In this document: one piece after another, positions 7,356 to 16,280 of the stretch
Layout of the letters: each line of letters starts with the position of its first letter
Numbering within the stretch: position 1 is the first letter of the stretch
Position numbers and translations under genes: made by a program
DNA from: an uncultured Fibrobacter sp.
GTDB lineage: Bacteria; Fibrobacterota; Fibrobacteria; Fibrobacterales; Fibrobacteraceae
Length of the DNA: 64,000 nucleotides
Assembly (NCBI GenBank): GCA_934691725.1
Contig: CAKUTF010000002.1
Span: 83,452 to 147,451, forward strand
Direction of reading: 5' to 3'
Notes under the pieces: model-generated
What the model saw: the letters and a program-made list of their open reading frames with translations, nothing else
Told to the model about the DNA's origin: nothing
The model's database searches: none

Positions 7356-9241
7356 TTTTCTTTTTCTTTCATCCGGTAGGATTTGTCCGAGAATAGAAGA
7401 TTCGCTTCATAAAGGGTCGAACCGGAACCTTTCAAACTGACGGTGAGCCAGAGAGCGCCGTCTTCCTTGCGTTCAATCCAGAATGTCGCGTCCGCATCGC
7501 GCATGTAGGGTCCCGGACCGATGATTTTGTCTCCATCCTTGACGCATGATCCGCTGATGAAAACAGGAATGTCCAAATCCTTGTAAAGGTCGAGCGCTGC
7601 CGAAGAACGCCGTTCACAAAGGTCCGGGATATCCGCCCGGTCCGAGATGCGAAGATGGTCGATTCCGTCGATGACGAGAATCAGGTTCTGCCTTTCGGAA
7701 AGCTCGTTCTGCAGTTCTTTAAGGAACGCGTTGAAATTAAAAGTTTCCATATCTTCCCAGATTTCAAGCCGTTCCGCTTTGACGTAGGAAAGGAGCTGCT
7801 GGGTCGCATCGTGAACGCTCCGGTTGAGATCATCGTCCTTGTTTTGCTTGCGGACATTCGCTTCGGAGATTCCGGCGAGCATGGCTACAAATCGGTCGAA
7901 GACCTGTCTGCGCGGGCTGTCTAAGGCGACGTAAATTACCTTGGCGTCCAGATTCCCTTCGATAAGGTCCAGCGCAAAGGAGGATAGCGCATAGCTTTTA
8001 AACCCGAACGGTTCGGACGAGAGAAAATAATAGCCGGGACGGATTCCGTCGAGCGCATGGGATAGGGTCGGAAAATTGAAAAGGCGGTAGCCGACGTCGG
8101 AATCCGCATCGCGGGTCATCGCCGTAGCAAAGTTTTCCCGAATATCCTGGAGGAGTACGGACTTGCGATGTGTGCGCATGGTGTCTTCTTCGGTATCCCG
8201 GATTTTTTCGAGAAGCAAATCCGCACCGTTTTGGCGGACCAGCGTATCGACGGTTTCACCGACGGGCAGGATGATGGATTTAAAGCGCATTCCTTCCGAT
8301 TCCGCAAGTTCGAGGCTCTTGCGGATGTGGAGTTCCTGGTTTCGGCGGTTCGGTTCCTTGCGGAGAATCAGCGTGATGCTTTCGGCCCCGCATGCCTTGA
8401 GCTTATACAGATGGCTGCGGCTGAAAGGCTGGTACATCGTCGAGACGACGCCCGGAATTCCCGCGAGGTCGGCGGTCAGGGCGTCAAAAAGCCCTTCGAC
8501 AACAATCGGATTTTCCACGTCCTGCTGGATATTGAAGGGAATATCTAGCGGACCGGAAGCGTAAGAGATGTAAGTGTCTTCGTTTGAATTCGGCGTGCCC
8601 GCGTTATCGAGAATCCTCCCATAGACAGAATGGATGACGCCTTTGGAATTGCGGGCGGGAATAGTGAGTCGCGGTTCGTGGGAAATGTCCAGGTTGTCAA
8701 GGTAAAAGCTGACTTCGTGACGCTCTAGCCCCGAGAGCAGACAGTAGCTGTAAAAAGGCTCCGGGTCGCCGCTGTAGTATCCGATGCCGTAAAGCTTCGC
8801 CTGGCCGAGGCTCCAGCCGCGCGCCTTGAGAAATTCCGCCGTGGATTCACTCTTGGTCGCAGCCCAGTGGCAGTAGCGGACAAAGTTTTCCAGGACGCGA
8901 ACCTTTTCTCCGCCGATTTCTTTGTTCTTGTGAGGTTCTATTTCGCCGTTTTCAAATTCTATGCCCCAAAAATCCAGGGCTTCCTTGCGCGCCGTGTTTT
9001 CGTCTAATCCGTTGAAACGGGTCCGCATGAGAAATTCGATCAGGTCGCCGTCGCTATCGCATTGCAGGCAGCGGTAGCGCCAATAACCCAGCGTATCGTA
9101 AAAGAAAAGGGACGATTCTTCTGGCGCGTGGAACGGACATTGGGACATCAGATTGCGTCCCCAGCGCCTCAGGGGAATCCCCAGGCGTCGCGGATGTGTC
9201 TTAACGCGGGAAAGATTGAGTTTCTCTTCTTCGACGAGCAT
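7352..9241 (-). CDS. CHC2 zinc finger / Toprim / DnaB-like protein with degenerate motifs
   Basis: A 629-residue protein with a DnaG-type CHC2 zinc ribbon (Cys35, His38, Cys58, Cys61). A Toprim-like region follows, with the acidic motif VVEGLFDALT, and then a RecA/DnaB-like C-terminal part. Where DnaG has its DxD pair there is LILRKEPN, and where DnaB has the Walker A GK[ST] there is FGFKSYAL. A Walker B-like LILVIDGIDHL and a late region with a DnaB-like SLKGSG are present. The order is that of a fused primase-helicase (Twinkle-like), but the catalytic motifs look eroded, so it may bind DNA or nucleotides without full activity. It is the first gene of the minus-strand operon. Confidence 0.7.
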   Translation of the reverse strand: MLVEEEKLNLSRVKTHPRRLGIPLRRWGRNLMSQCPFHAPEESSLFFYDTLGYWRYRCLQCDSDGDLIEFLMRTRFNGLDENTARKEALDFWGIEFENGEIEPHKNKEIGGEKVRVLENFVRYCHWAATKSESTAEFLKARGWSLGQAKLYGIGYYSGDPEPFYSYCLLSGLERHEVSFYLDNLDISHEPRLTIPARNSKGVIHSVYGRILDNAGTPNSNEDTYISYASGPLDIPFNIQQDVENPIVVEGLFDALTADLAGIPGVVSTMYQPFSRSHLYKLKACGAESITLILRKEPNRRNQELHIRKSLELAESEGMRFKSIILPVGETVDTLVRQNGADLLLEKIRDTEEDTMRTHRKSVLLQDIRENFATAMTRDADSDVGYRLFNFPTLSHALDGIRPGYYFLSSEPFGFKSYALSSFALDLIEGNLDAKVIYVALDSPRRQVFDRFVAMLAGISEANVRKQNKDDDLNRSVHDATQQLLSYVKAERLEIWEDMETFNFNAFLKELQNELSERQNLILVIDGIDHLRISDRADIPDLCERRSSAALDLYKDLDIPVFISGSCVKDGDKIIGPGPYMRDADATFWIERKEDGALWLTVSLKGSGSTLYEANLLFSDKSYRMKEKEK

Positions 9242-9389
9242 AGGTCACCTCGATTCTAACGATAGAAATTTTTGGGGAAGGAAAATCTTGGAAGTGAAGA
9301 CGAATGGACAGCCTGTTTCAAAGTTTAGCGCTTAGAATCGTTCGCTCCTAATTCCTATATTATTCTAACCATAAAAACGAGGAGTGTCT
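9242..9389. promoter_or_regulatory. Divergent promoter region between CHC2-type gene and first GH26 gene
   Basis: A 148-bp AT-rich gap between two divergent genes must hold both promoters. A TATATTATTC stretch near 9355 is a possible -10 region for the plus-strand mannanase gene. A GAGGAG ribosome site at 9379-9384 fixes the start of that gene at ATG 9390. No operator or riboswitch structure was recognised. Confidence 0.45.
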
Positions 9390-11339
9390 ATGAACCTTTT
9401 TTCTAAATCGCTGGCGGTCCTAGGACTAGCAAGCGCAAGTGTCTTCGCTGGAATCAGCTACAGCCCGGTAACCGAAGGAGCCTCGGAATCCGCACAAAAG
9501 CTCTACAACTTTCTGGCGGTCAACTATGGAGTAAAGACCATCGCCGGTATCCAGACCGGAGAACTGGAAACGGCGACATTCAAGGCCTTGCCCGATGTCG
9601 ATTCCTTCTACGTCCGCACCGGAAAATATCCCGCCCTCGTCGGTTTGGACTTCCTTTTCGCTACCGGCGTCAAAGCCAGCGACCCATGGTATCAAAGCTA
9701 CACGAAAAACATCATCGATGCGGCAAAGGACCTTTGGGCGCAAGGCGGAATCCCGGCATTCACCTGGCACTGGAAAGACCCGAGCGACCAGGTTGACGAA
9801 TTTTATGCGACACAAAAAGCCGCCGGCGAAGGAAAGCAATATACGACCTACGATTTTACGCAAGGGTTCAACGACCCGAGCTGCTCGACAAACTGCACGT
9901 GGAACGAGAACTCCACCACTTACAGCCAGTTGAAAAGCGACATCGATGAAATCGCAGCCTATTTCCTGGAACTCCAGCAAGCCGGAGCCGCAGCCATTTT
10001 CCGTCCGGTACACGAAGCTTCCGGCGGATGGTTCTGGTGGGGAACCCGCGGTGGAGCCGCTTTCCAGGCTCTGTACAAACTAATCTATGACGAAATGAAT
10101 TCCCTAGGCGTGAAGAATCTCGTCTGGGTCTGGAATCCCGAATACGCGACCGACACGGGCTGGAATCCGGGCGAATCCTATTACGACATCATCAGTCTCG
10201 ACATCTACGAAGCCTACGACTATTCTTCCAAGTTCCTTTCCGCGCGCAAGGATCTGGAAAAAAATTTCGGATCGGACAAGATTTTCGCCATCTCCGAAAA
10301 CGGTCCGATTCCCGACCTCTCCGTCATGGCGGAAAACAATAGCCGCTGGTCCTGGTGGATGCCGTGGTACCAGACCTGGGACGGAAATTTCCTGAACCAG
10401 ACCGTAAACGCTGTCTGGAAAGCAAACGTGGAAAGTCCCTGCGCGATTACGCTCAGCGAAATGCCAGGCTGGGACAACTATACGATTTCAGACACGCCGG
10501 TCGCTTCCTGTGAAGTCGGCTACGAACTCAAGGACCTGGACACGGCCCGCATCATCGAGGAATTCTATCCGGGCGACACGGCGAACAACGGATGGCTGCG
10601 CGTCAGATTCAACACGCCGACCGGCGACACCGCGAGAGGCAACGTCATCATCGGCGACGGAAGCTACGACCTGTCCACGGAATCCAAAATCACCTTGAAT
10701 GTGTTCAACGGGAACAAGCTCTCCGGTATCTGGTTCACGATTGCATTCCTCGGGAACGAATCCACGGATTGGGCCTGGGCGCAGCCGGACGGTTGCTGGA
10801 TTAACGCGAGCGACTCCACGGCCTGCGAAATCAATCTCGCCACGACAACGATGGATGGAACAGTCCTTACCGGAAGCGACTACACGAATTTCATGAGCAA
10901 CATTTCGAAAATCTACATCGAAATTTCATCGCCGAACTATGCGGGATCGATTTTCTTCGACAACGTCCGCTTCGGAAACAACGTATTCGAAAGCTTTGAC
11001 GATTCCAAAAAGAGCTTCAAGGTTGACCAGCCGAAGAACCTCTTTGTCGCCGAAATAGTCGGCATGGGCAAAGCGCCGACAGCAATTGCCGCCAAGGCTT
11101 CGGTTTCCAAACTCGACTTGTCGCTCCAGAACGGAACGCTTTCCATCACGATTCCCAAGTCCGGCAAGACAAGTATCGCTCTCTTTGACGCGACCGGTCA
11201 CCTGGTAAGGAATCTCTCACAGGGAAGCCTTTCTGCCGGGATCCAAAACTTCTCCCTCGAAAATCTCCCCAGGGGAAACTACATGGTCCGCGTCAAGGGC
11301 AACGGATTCGCTACGGCAAAGGCAATCCGTCTCCGCTAA
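9390..11339 (+). CDS. Secreted GH26 beta-mannanase with carbohydrate-binding-like module and C-terminal sorting domain
   Basis: A 649-residue secreted enzyme predicted to cut beta-1,4-mannans outside the cell. A signal peptide covers residues 1-20. The GH26 core runs from about 25 to 370 and shows FTWHW at 124-128, acid/base Glu209 in RPVHEASGGWFWW, and nucleophile Glu303 in ISENGPIPD. A beta-rich region at about 375-530 resembles family 11-type carbohydrate-binding modules. The last 85 residues (SLQNGTLSITIP to KAIRLR) form the Ig-like terminal domain typical of type IX-style secreted proteins. The ATG at 9390 is preferred over GTG 9384 because the latter lies inside the GAGGAG ribosome site. 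A terminator follows. Confidence 0.9.
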   Translation: MNLFSKSLAVLGLASASVFAGISYSPVTEGASESAQKLYNFLAVNYGVKTIAGIQTGELETATFKALPDVDSFYVRTGKYPALVGLDFLFATGVKASDPWYQSYTKNIIDAAKDLWAQGGIPAFTWHWKDPSDQVDEFYATQKAAGEGKQYTTYDFTQGFNDPSCSTNCTWNENSTTYSQLKSDIDEIAAYFLELQQAGAAAIFRPVHEASGGWFWWGTRGGAAFQALYKLIYDEMNSLGVKNLVWVWNPEYATDTGWNPGESYYDIISLDIYEAYDYSSKFLSARKDLEKNFGSDKIFAISENGPIPDLSVMAENNSRWSWWMPWYQTWDGNFLNQTVNAVWKANVESPCAITLSEMPGWDNYTISDTPVASCEVGYELKDLDTARIIEEFYPGDTANNGWLRVRFNTPTGDTARGNVIIGDGSYDLSTESKITLNVFNGNKLSGIWFTIAFLGNESTDWAWAQPDGCWINASDSTACEINLATTTMDGTVLTGSDYTNFMSNISKIYIEISSPNYAGSIFFDNVRFGNNVFESFDDSKKSFKVDQPKNLFVAEIVGMGKAPTAIAAKASVSKLDLSLQNGTLSITIPKSGKTSIALFDATGHLVRNLSQGSLSAGIQNFSLENLPRGNYMVRVKGNGFATAKAIRLR

Positions 11340-11358
11340 AAGTTCTAGAACTTCACAA

Positions 11359-11388
11359 AGGGCGCTTTCTTCAAAGCGCTCTTTTTTT
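11359..11388 (+). terminator. Rho-independent terminator after first GH26 gene
   Basis: A 10-bp stem (AGGGCGCTTT / AAAGCGCTCT, one G-T pair) with loop CTTC is followed by a run of six T, 20 bp after the stop codon. Confidence 0.9.
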
Positions 11389-11546
11389 GTGCCGGGACGC
11401 CATTTCCGAGGAAAAATTTTAACGTTTTTTCGTTTAAATTTATACAAAAAAAATTTTCTATTTATGATTTTTCTGACCGCTCAAATAATCCCGTTTGCAA
11501 AAAAACTTTTGAAAATAGATTATGGGAAAAGCAGAAAGGAGTGTTT

Positions 11547-13394
11547 ATGTCCAGATTGTACCTTGCAATATGCGCAGGTCTTGCGCTACTCGCTTCCGCC
11601 CATGCCGAAACGCGCTACGAAGCCGAAGACCAGAATCTTCCAGCAAACGCGACCGCCATCGACAGCGCAGCCTGCTCCGGCGGAAAATGCGTCAATACCA
11701 ACGGGCTTAGTTTCACGGTCTCTGTCGAACAGGCCGGAATCTACGACTTGACGCTCCCCGTTTCCGTCAAGCAATACGACTGGTTCAACACGAGCATTTC
11801 CGTGAACGGCAAGAAGCTTTCCGAAACCCTCACCAATTCTCCGGACAGCGCTTACAAACATTACACGCTCAAGGCCTCGGCGAAATTCCATGCCGGGGAA
11901 AATACGGTCCAGGTTTCCGGCGGACAATTAAACTTTGACTATCTCGATATCGGACCGCACCCGGAAACCGTGTTCACGCTCGACGCAAAGCCCATGACCC
12001 CAGGAGCCACCGAGAGCGCCTACAAGCTGAAAAAGCTCCTTACCGAAAATTTCGGAAAGAAAACGCTCAGCGGCATGATGATAGGCGACAACGCGTTCAA
12101 TTACCACTACGGCGCAACCCTTGAAGACAGCTACCTCATCACATCCTGCGTTCCGAGCGACAGCTGCGGGCTTTCCGATGAACGCACGACATGGAAAGGC
12201 CAGGAAGACATTTCCGAGTTCTATAAACGTTCGGGCCACTACCCTGCGCTCGGAGGCTTCGACATGCTGTTTGCAACCGGAGGTCATTCCGACGAAGGCT
12301 GGTTCAGCGGCTACACGGACAATAATGTCCGCATGGCAAGGGAACTGTGGAATATGGGCGGCATCCCGGCATTTACGTGGCACTGGAAAGTCGGAAACGA
12401 TACGATTTTTTATACCAAAAGCCAAGGTTTCAAAAACGAAAGTTGTACGGACGGCGTCATCGCAAGCACAGACAACAACACGTGCTTCAACTACACCAAG
12501 GCGTTCAGCGGCGACAAGTGCGAAGAAGCCAATACCTTGTCGGAAACCTACCGGCTTTTGATGGCCGATGTCGATAAAGTTTCAAAGCGTTTCCTCGACC
12601 TGCAGGATTCGGGCGTCGCCATTCTCTGGAGGCCGCTCCACGAAGCCGCCGGCGGATGGTTCTGGTGGGGCGTCGCCGGACCGGATTGCTACAGGCAGCT
12701 TTACAAGCTGGTCTATGACCGGATGGTCAACGTGAACGGCGTGAGAAACGCCCTGTGGATCTGGAACATCGAACGCGACCCGGAACTCGGCTACGATTAC
12801 AATGCCCTAAATCCGGAATGGTATCCCGGAGACGATTACGTCGATATCGTCGGCGTCGATATTTACAACAATTCCGGAGACAACCAGTCGAACGTCAACT
12901 ACTTCAACAAGATCATCGACGAAATCGGTTCGCGCAAGATGCTCGCCCTGACCGAAAACGGCCCGATCCCCGACGTTGACAGCACCTTTGACGACAAGGC
13001 CGTCTGGAGTTTCTGGATGCCGTGGTATAACACGTGGAGTAGCGGATTCCTCAACCAGACAGACAATTCCGTCTGGCAGAAGAACCTCTCCGACAGCCGA
13101 ATCATTTCGCTTGAATCCATGCCGGGCTGGGAAAACGTTTCCGCAAGGCTCGCTCCGAAGAACCGCATGCAAAACTCCCAGATTGTCCTGCAAGGAAAAA
13201 CGCTCCGGTTTACGCTCCAAAAGACTTCCCGGGTTTCCCTCTATTCGCTGTCGGGAAAGCGCATCTTGACCATCGGCGAAAACCTTTCGGCGGGAACGCA
13301 TACGGCAAATCTCTCAAAGCTTCCCCAAGGCGTTTACCTCGTCCGCATCCAAAACGGATCACGCGTCCAGCATCAAAAAATCCTCGTTCCGTAG
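11547..13394 (+). CDS. Secreted CBM35-GH26 beta-mannanase with C-terminal sorting domain
   Basis: A 615-residue secreted enzyme. The signal peptide spans residues 1-20, followed by a CBM35-like module from YEAEDQNLP at about 24 to FDYLDIG at 136. The GH26 catalytic domain shows FTWHW at 276-280, acid/base Glu366 in RPLHEAAGGWFWWG and nucleophile Glu470 in LTENGPIPD. The last 80 residues (TLRFTLQKTSRVSLYSLSG to the C-terminus) form the same terminal sorting domain as in the neighbouring mannanases. ATG 11547 follows AAAGGAG; an upstream in-frame GTG at 11541 overlaps that site. The GH26 domains of the two neighbours are clearly related, but domain order differs (binding module first here, last there). 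Confidence 0.92.
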   Translation: MSRLYLAICAGLALLASAHAETRYEAEDQNLPANATAIDSAACSGGKCVNTNGLSFTVSVEQAGIYDLTLPVSVKQYDWFNTSISVNGKKLSETLTNSPDSAYKHYTLKASAKFHAGENTVQVSGGQLNFDYLDIGPHPETVFTLDAKPMTPGATESAYKLKKLLTENFGKKTLSGMMIGDNAFNYHYGATLEDSYLITSCVPSDSCGLSDERTTWKGQEDISEFYKRSGHYPALGGFDMLFATGGHSDEGWFSGYTDNNVRMARELWNMGGIPAFTWHWKVGNDTIFYTKSQGFKNESCTDGVIASTDNNTCFNYTKAFSGDKCEEANTLSETYRLLMADVDKVSKRFLDLQDSGVAILWRPLHEAAGGWFWWGVAGPDCYRQLYKLVYDRMVNVNGVRNALWIWNIERDPELGYDYNALNPEWYPGDDYVDIVGVDIYNNSGDNQSNVNYFNKIIDEIGSRKMLALTENGPIPDVDSTFDDKAVWSFWMPWYNTWSSGFLNQTDNSVWQKNLSDSRIISLESMPGWENVSARLAPKNRMQNSQIVLQGKTLRFTLQKTSRVSLYSLSGKRILTIGENLSAGTHTANLSKLPQGVYLVRIQNGSRVQHQKILVP

Positions 13395-13400
13395 TTTTTC

Positions 13401-13428
13401 AAATCCCCCGCTCGGGGGATTTTTTTTT
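13401..13428 (+). terminator. Rho-independent terminator after second GH26 gene
   Basis: A perfect stem AAATCCCCC / GGGGGATTT with loop GCTC runs into nine T, a few bases after the stop codon. Confidence 0.92.
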
Positions 13429-13849
13429 CAGCCAATCCGAAGCGTTCTCGCTTTTTGACATTAGAACCTGTTTTCATACGTGTCGGGCGTAGCTCGACAA
13501 GCTCGCTAGCCTGTCAAATCCCTTATCTGAAAGGAGATTCCCGTGTCTGTGTCCGCCGCGGCGGACGGGCACGGGAATGACATTGTAGTGAGCTGTGGGA
13601 ATGATAGTACGCGGAAACTGTTCGCTTAGAAACACCGCATTCCGTGTCCCGCTAAACGCTTCCCAAAAATTTAAATGTCCACAGCTCTGACCACTGCTCA
13701 CTGACCACTACCCACTAAACCTAGATGTCCGCAGACTATTCCCTAATCCCTCATCCCTAGTCCCTAAACTTAGATGTCCACGGTTCCTTATAAAGACATT
13801 TTCTTATTTTATACACGACTTTTCAAATATCATCTTCGTAGGAGAATCG
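13429..13849. repeat. Intergenic heptad mosaic, copy R2 (inverted orientation)
   Basis: A gene-free stretch ahead of the GH5 gene. At 13676-13790 the complement of the heptad words is read (TGACCAC, TGCTCAC, TGACCAC, TACCCAC; then TTCCCTAATCCCTCATCCC-type words), with punctuation TAGATGTCCGCAG. A larger hairpin lies at 13537-13578 (ATTCCCGTG / CACGGGAAT outer stem, GTCCGCC / GGCGGAC inner stem). Positions 13590-13664 are a perfect inverted copy of 19158-19232. The GH5 promoter probably sits in the last 60 bp (TTATTTTATACAC near 13804). Confidence 0.85.
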
Positions 13850-15724
13850 ATGAACCATTGGATAAAAACCCTGACCGTAGCCGGACTTGCGGCAGGAATG
13901 CTCTGGGCGGCTCCGGGCCTCACCGTGAACGGTTCCGAACTGCAATACAACGGAAAGAAAATTTTCTTCAGCGGGACGAACCTCGCCTGGGCAGATTACA
14001 ACTCCGACGTAGGCGATAGCCCGCTCAACGAAAACGCCTGGAGCAAAGCCGTCGAAGGCACCCGCGCGGCAGGCGGGAATTCCATCCGCTGGTGGCTTTT
14101 CAACAACATGAGCCAAAGCCCGGCAATCGACACGGCAACGCATCTCGTTTCAGGCCTCAAGGAAAACACCATCAGCAACATGAAAAAGGCGCTCGACATC
14201 GCCGAGGAATACGGCGTCATGGTATCAATGTGCCTTTTCAGCCACAACCTGATGGAACCGAACCAATGGGGACTCTATGCAGGGAACAAGCTCGACTTCC
14301 AAGCGAACCAGAAGCTATTTGACGATGACGGAACCAAAGCCTTTATCGACAATGTCCTCATCCCGGTCGTCAAGGCAATCGGAAACCACAACGCACTGAT
14401 GTCCTGGGAAGTATTCAATGAACCGGAAGGCATGACCACCGAATGCAACGGATGGACCCCACAAAAAATGGAACTCGCCAAGATCCAGAAATTTACAAAC
14501 AAGGTTGCCGCCGCCATCCACTCGGTAGATTCCAAGCTTCTCGTTTCCACCGGCAGCGTAAACATCCAGTACCAAAAGTACTGGAACGATGCGGCACTCA
14601 TCGCAGCGGGCGGCGAACAGAACGGAACGCTCGACTTTTTCCAGACACACTACTATCCCTATTACCAAGCGGATGCCGTCTCTCCGTTTGTGAATACCGC
14701 AGCCCAGATGGCCGCCACCTACGGCTACGACAGCAAGCCGATGATTATCGGCGAATTCCCGGCAAGCGGCTGGTCGGGCGACACTTACAGGTCTTCCATG
14801 GCCGCCAAGACGGAAATTTCCACCGAGGAATGTTACCGCAAGGCATTCGACGGCGGATACGCCGGAGCGCTCGCCTGGCAATACATCGGAGACAAGACCG
14901 AAGAACAATTCGGAGGATATTCCTACACAATCAACCCGGCCCTAGCCGCGATGAAAGCCTTGGCCGCAACCGAAGAAGCGAGCATCAAGATCAAGGATGT
15001 CGTCATCGAGGACGCGACAGGAAACGGCATGATGGCGGTCACGTATGGCGATGACAATGCACAGATCGAATACCAGAAGACATTTGACTTGGGAAGTGCG
15101 AGCACGCTTTCGTTTGTCGTCAAGAACAACGGAAAATCCGAAGCGAAACTCTATCTGATTCTAAAGCTCACCGATGCCTGGACATGGACCGAAATCGACG
15201 GGGAGTGCACAGTCGCAGCAGGCGAAAAGAAAATCTGTTCGTACGATATTTCCAAGGCCTCCGACAGGAACCAGACGAAAAGCATCATCATCGCGAACTA
15301 CGCCACAGGCTACAAGGGAACAATCCTTTACGACGATGTTGTCGCAAGCGACACGCTTTTCAACTTCAACACGGACAAATACGACGCATTCTCCCGGAGC
15401 TTTGGCAATACCGAAGCAATGATTCCCGAAATCAAGATTGTCTTCAACAACGAAGATTACACTGCGGGAATTTCCTCGAAAAAGACCTTTGCGAAATCTT
15501 CGATACACTTCAATGGAAACGCCTTACAGCTTTCCGTTGCCCAGTCGGAAAACGTTTCCGTCGGCATCTACACGTTGAACGGAGCGCAAGTCGCCACTCT
15601 GCACCGAGGGATCCTTGCCGCCGGAACGCATCGATTCGATCTTTCCAAGATTTCCCAAGGCGTCTATCTCGTCCGCGTCAAAGGGAACGCTTTCAACGCC
15701 CATCGGACAATCCAGATAAAGTAA
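13850..15724 (+). CDS. Secreted GH5 beta-mannanase-like enzyme with C-terminal sorting domain
   Basis: A 624-residue secreted glycosidase. A signal peptide covers about residues 1-20. The GH5 TIM barrel opens with FFSGTNLAWADY, carries acid/base Glu191 in SWEVFNEPEG and nucleophile Glu302 in MIIGEFPASG, and has the HYYPYY strand between. It ends at about 375. A beta-sandwich region at about 385-535 resembles that of the first GH26 protein, and the last 70 residues are the terminal sorting domain (VSVGIYTLNGAQVATLHRG and on). Mannan specificity is inferred from neighbours and GH5 motifs. The ATG follows GTAGGAG. It is probably a separate transcript, with its own terminator. Confidence 0.88.
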   Translation: MNHWIKTLTVAGLAAGMLWAAPGLTVNGSELQYNGKKIFFSGTNLAWADYNSDVGDSPLNENAWSKAVEGTRAAGGNSIRWWLFNNMSQSPAIDTATHLVSGLKENTISNMKKALDIAEEYGVMVSMCLFSHNLMEPNQWGLYAGNKLDFQANQKLFDDDGTKAFIDNVLIPVVKAIGNHNALMSWEVFNEPEGMTTECNGWTPQKMELAKIQKFTNKVAAAIHSVDSKLLVSTGSVNIQYQKYWNDAALIAAGGEQNGTLDFFQTHYYPYYQADAVSPFVNTAAQMAATYGYDSKPMIIGEFPASGWSGDTYRSSMAAKTEISTEECYRKAFDGGYAGALAWQYIGDKTEEQFGGYSYTINPALAAMKALAATEEASIKIKDVVIEDATGNGMMAVTYGDDNAQIEYQKTFDLGSASTLSFVVKNNGKSEAKLYLILKLTDAWTWTEIDGECTVAAGEKKICSYDISKASDRNQTKSIIIANYATGYKGTILYDDVVASDTLFNFNTDKYDAFSRSFGNTEAMIPEIKIVFNNEDYTAGISSKKTFAKSSIHFNGNALQLSVAQSENVSVGIYTLNGAQVATLHRGILAAGTHRFDLSKISQGVYLVRVKGNAFNAHRTIQIK

Positions 15725-15742
15725 CCGGTTCCCGGAAAATTC

Positions 15743-15771
15743 AAAATCCCTCGCCAAGGCGAGGGATTTTT
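15743..15771. terminator. Bidirectional terminator between GH5 gene and fabZ
   Basis: A perfect 13-bp inverted repeat (AAAATCCCTCGCC / GGCGAGGGATTTT, loop AA) with T runs lies between two convergent genes, so it can end transcription from both sides. Confidence 0.9.
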
Positions 15772-15800
15772 CGTAATTAATTTTTCGAAATTTTCAAGGC

Positions 15801-16280
15801 TTAAATCATCGTCGCCGTAAATGTCGCGCTGCAGACAGGCGCATCGTCCAAACGAATTTCTCCGGTAAAGAAGAGAATCCCGCGGCGCATTTTGTCAAGC
15901 GTTACACGCACTTCCAAACGGTCTCCCGGACGGACCGGTTTGCGGAAACGGCATGCATCCACCCCCATGAACGCCGGACGTTTTCCCGCGCATTCCGCCT
16001 CGTAGCGAAGCCCCGCAAGAATCGCACCGGCCTGCGCCATCGTTTCAATCTGGATAACGCCAGGCATTACAGGTTCTCCCGGAAAATGCCCCTGAAAGAA
16101 CGGTTCGTTGAACGAGACATTCTTGACACAGACAATCGACGGGATTTCGGATGCGACATCGAGGGACATCACCTGGTCGATGAAAAGAAAAGGATAGCGG
16201 TGCGGCAAAATCCGGAGAATTGCCTCATAGTCGTACAGAACGCCGGGCTTGCTAGACTTGGGAAGCGTTTCTAAAAGCAT
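15801..16280 (-). CDS. fabZ: 3-hydroxyacyl-ACP dehydratase FabZ
   Basis: A 159-residue hotdog-fold dehydratase of fatty-acid synthesis. The signature HRYPFLFIDQV is followed by FQGHFPGEPVMPGVIQIE with the catalytic His and Glu, then TMAQAGA. It starts at ATG 16280, inside the last 29 bp of lpxC, so the two are cotranscribed and likely coupled. In Bacteroidetes the same two activities are fused into one polypeptide; here they overlap but remain separate. Confidence 0.95.
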   Translation of the reverse strand: MLLETLPKSSKPGVLYDYEAILRILPHRYPFLFIDQVMSLDVASEIPSIVCVKNVSFNEPFFQGHFPGEPVMPGVIQIETMAQAGAILAGLRYEAECAGKRPAFMGVDACRFRKPVRPGDRLEVRVTLDKMRRGILFFTGEIRLDDAPVCSATFTATMI

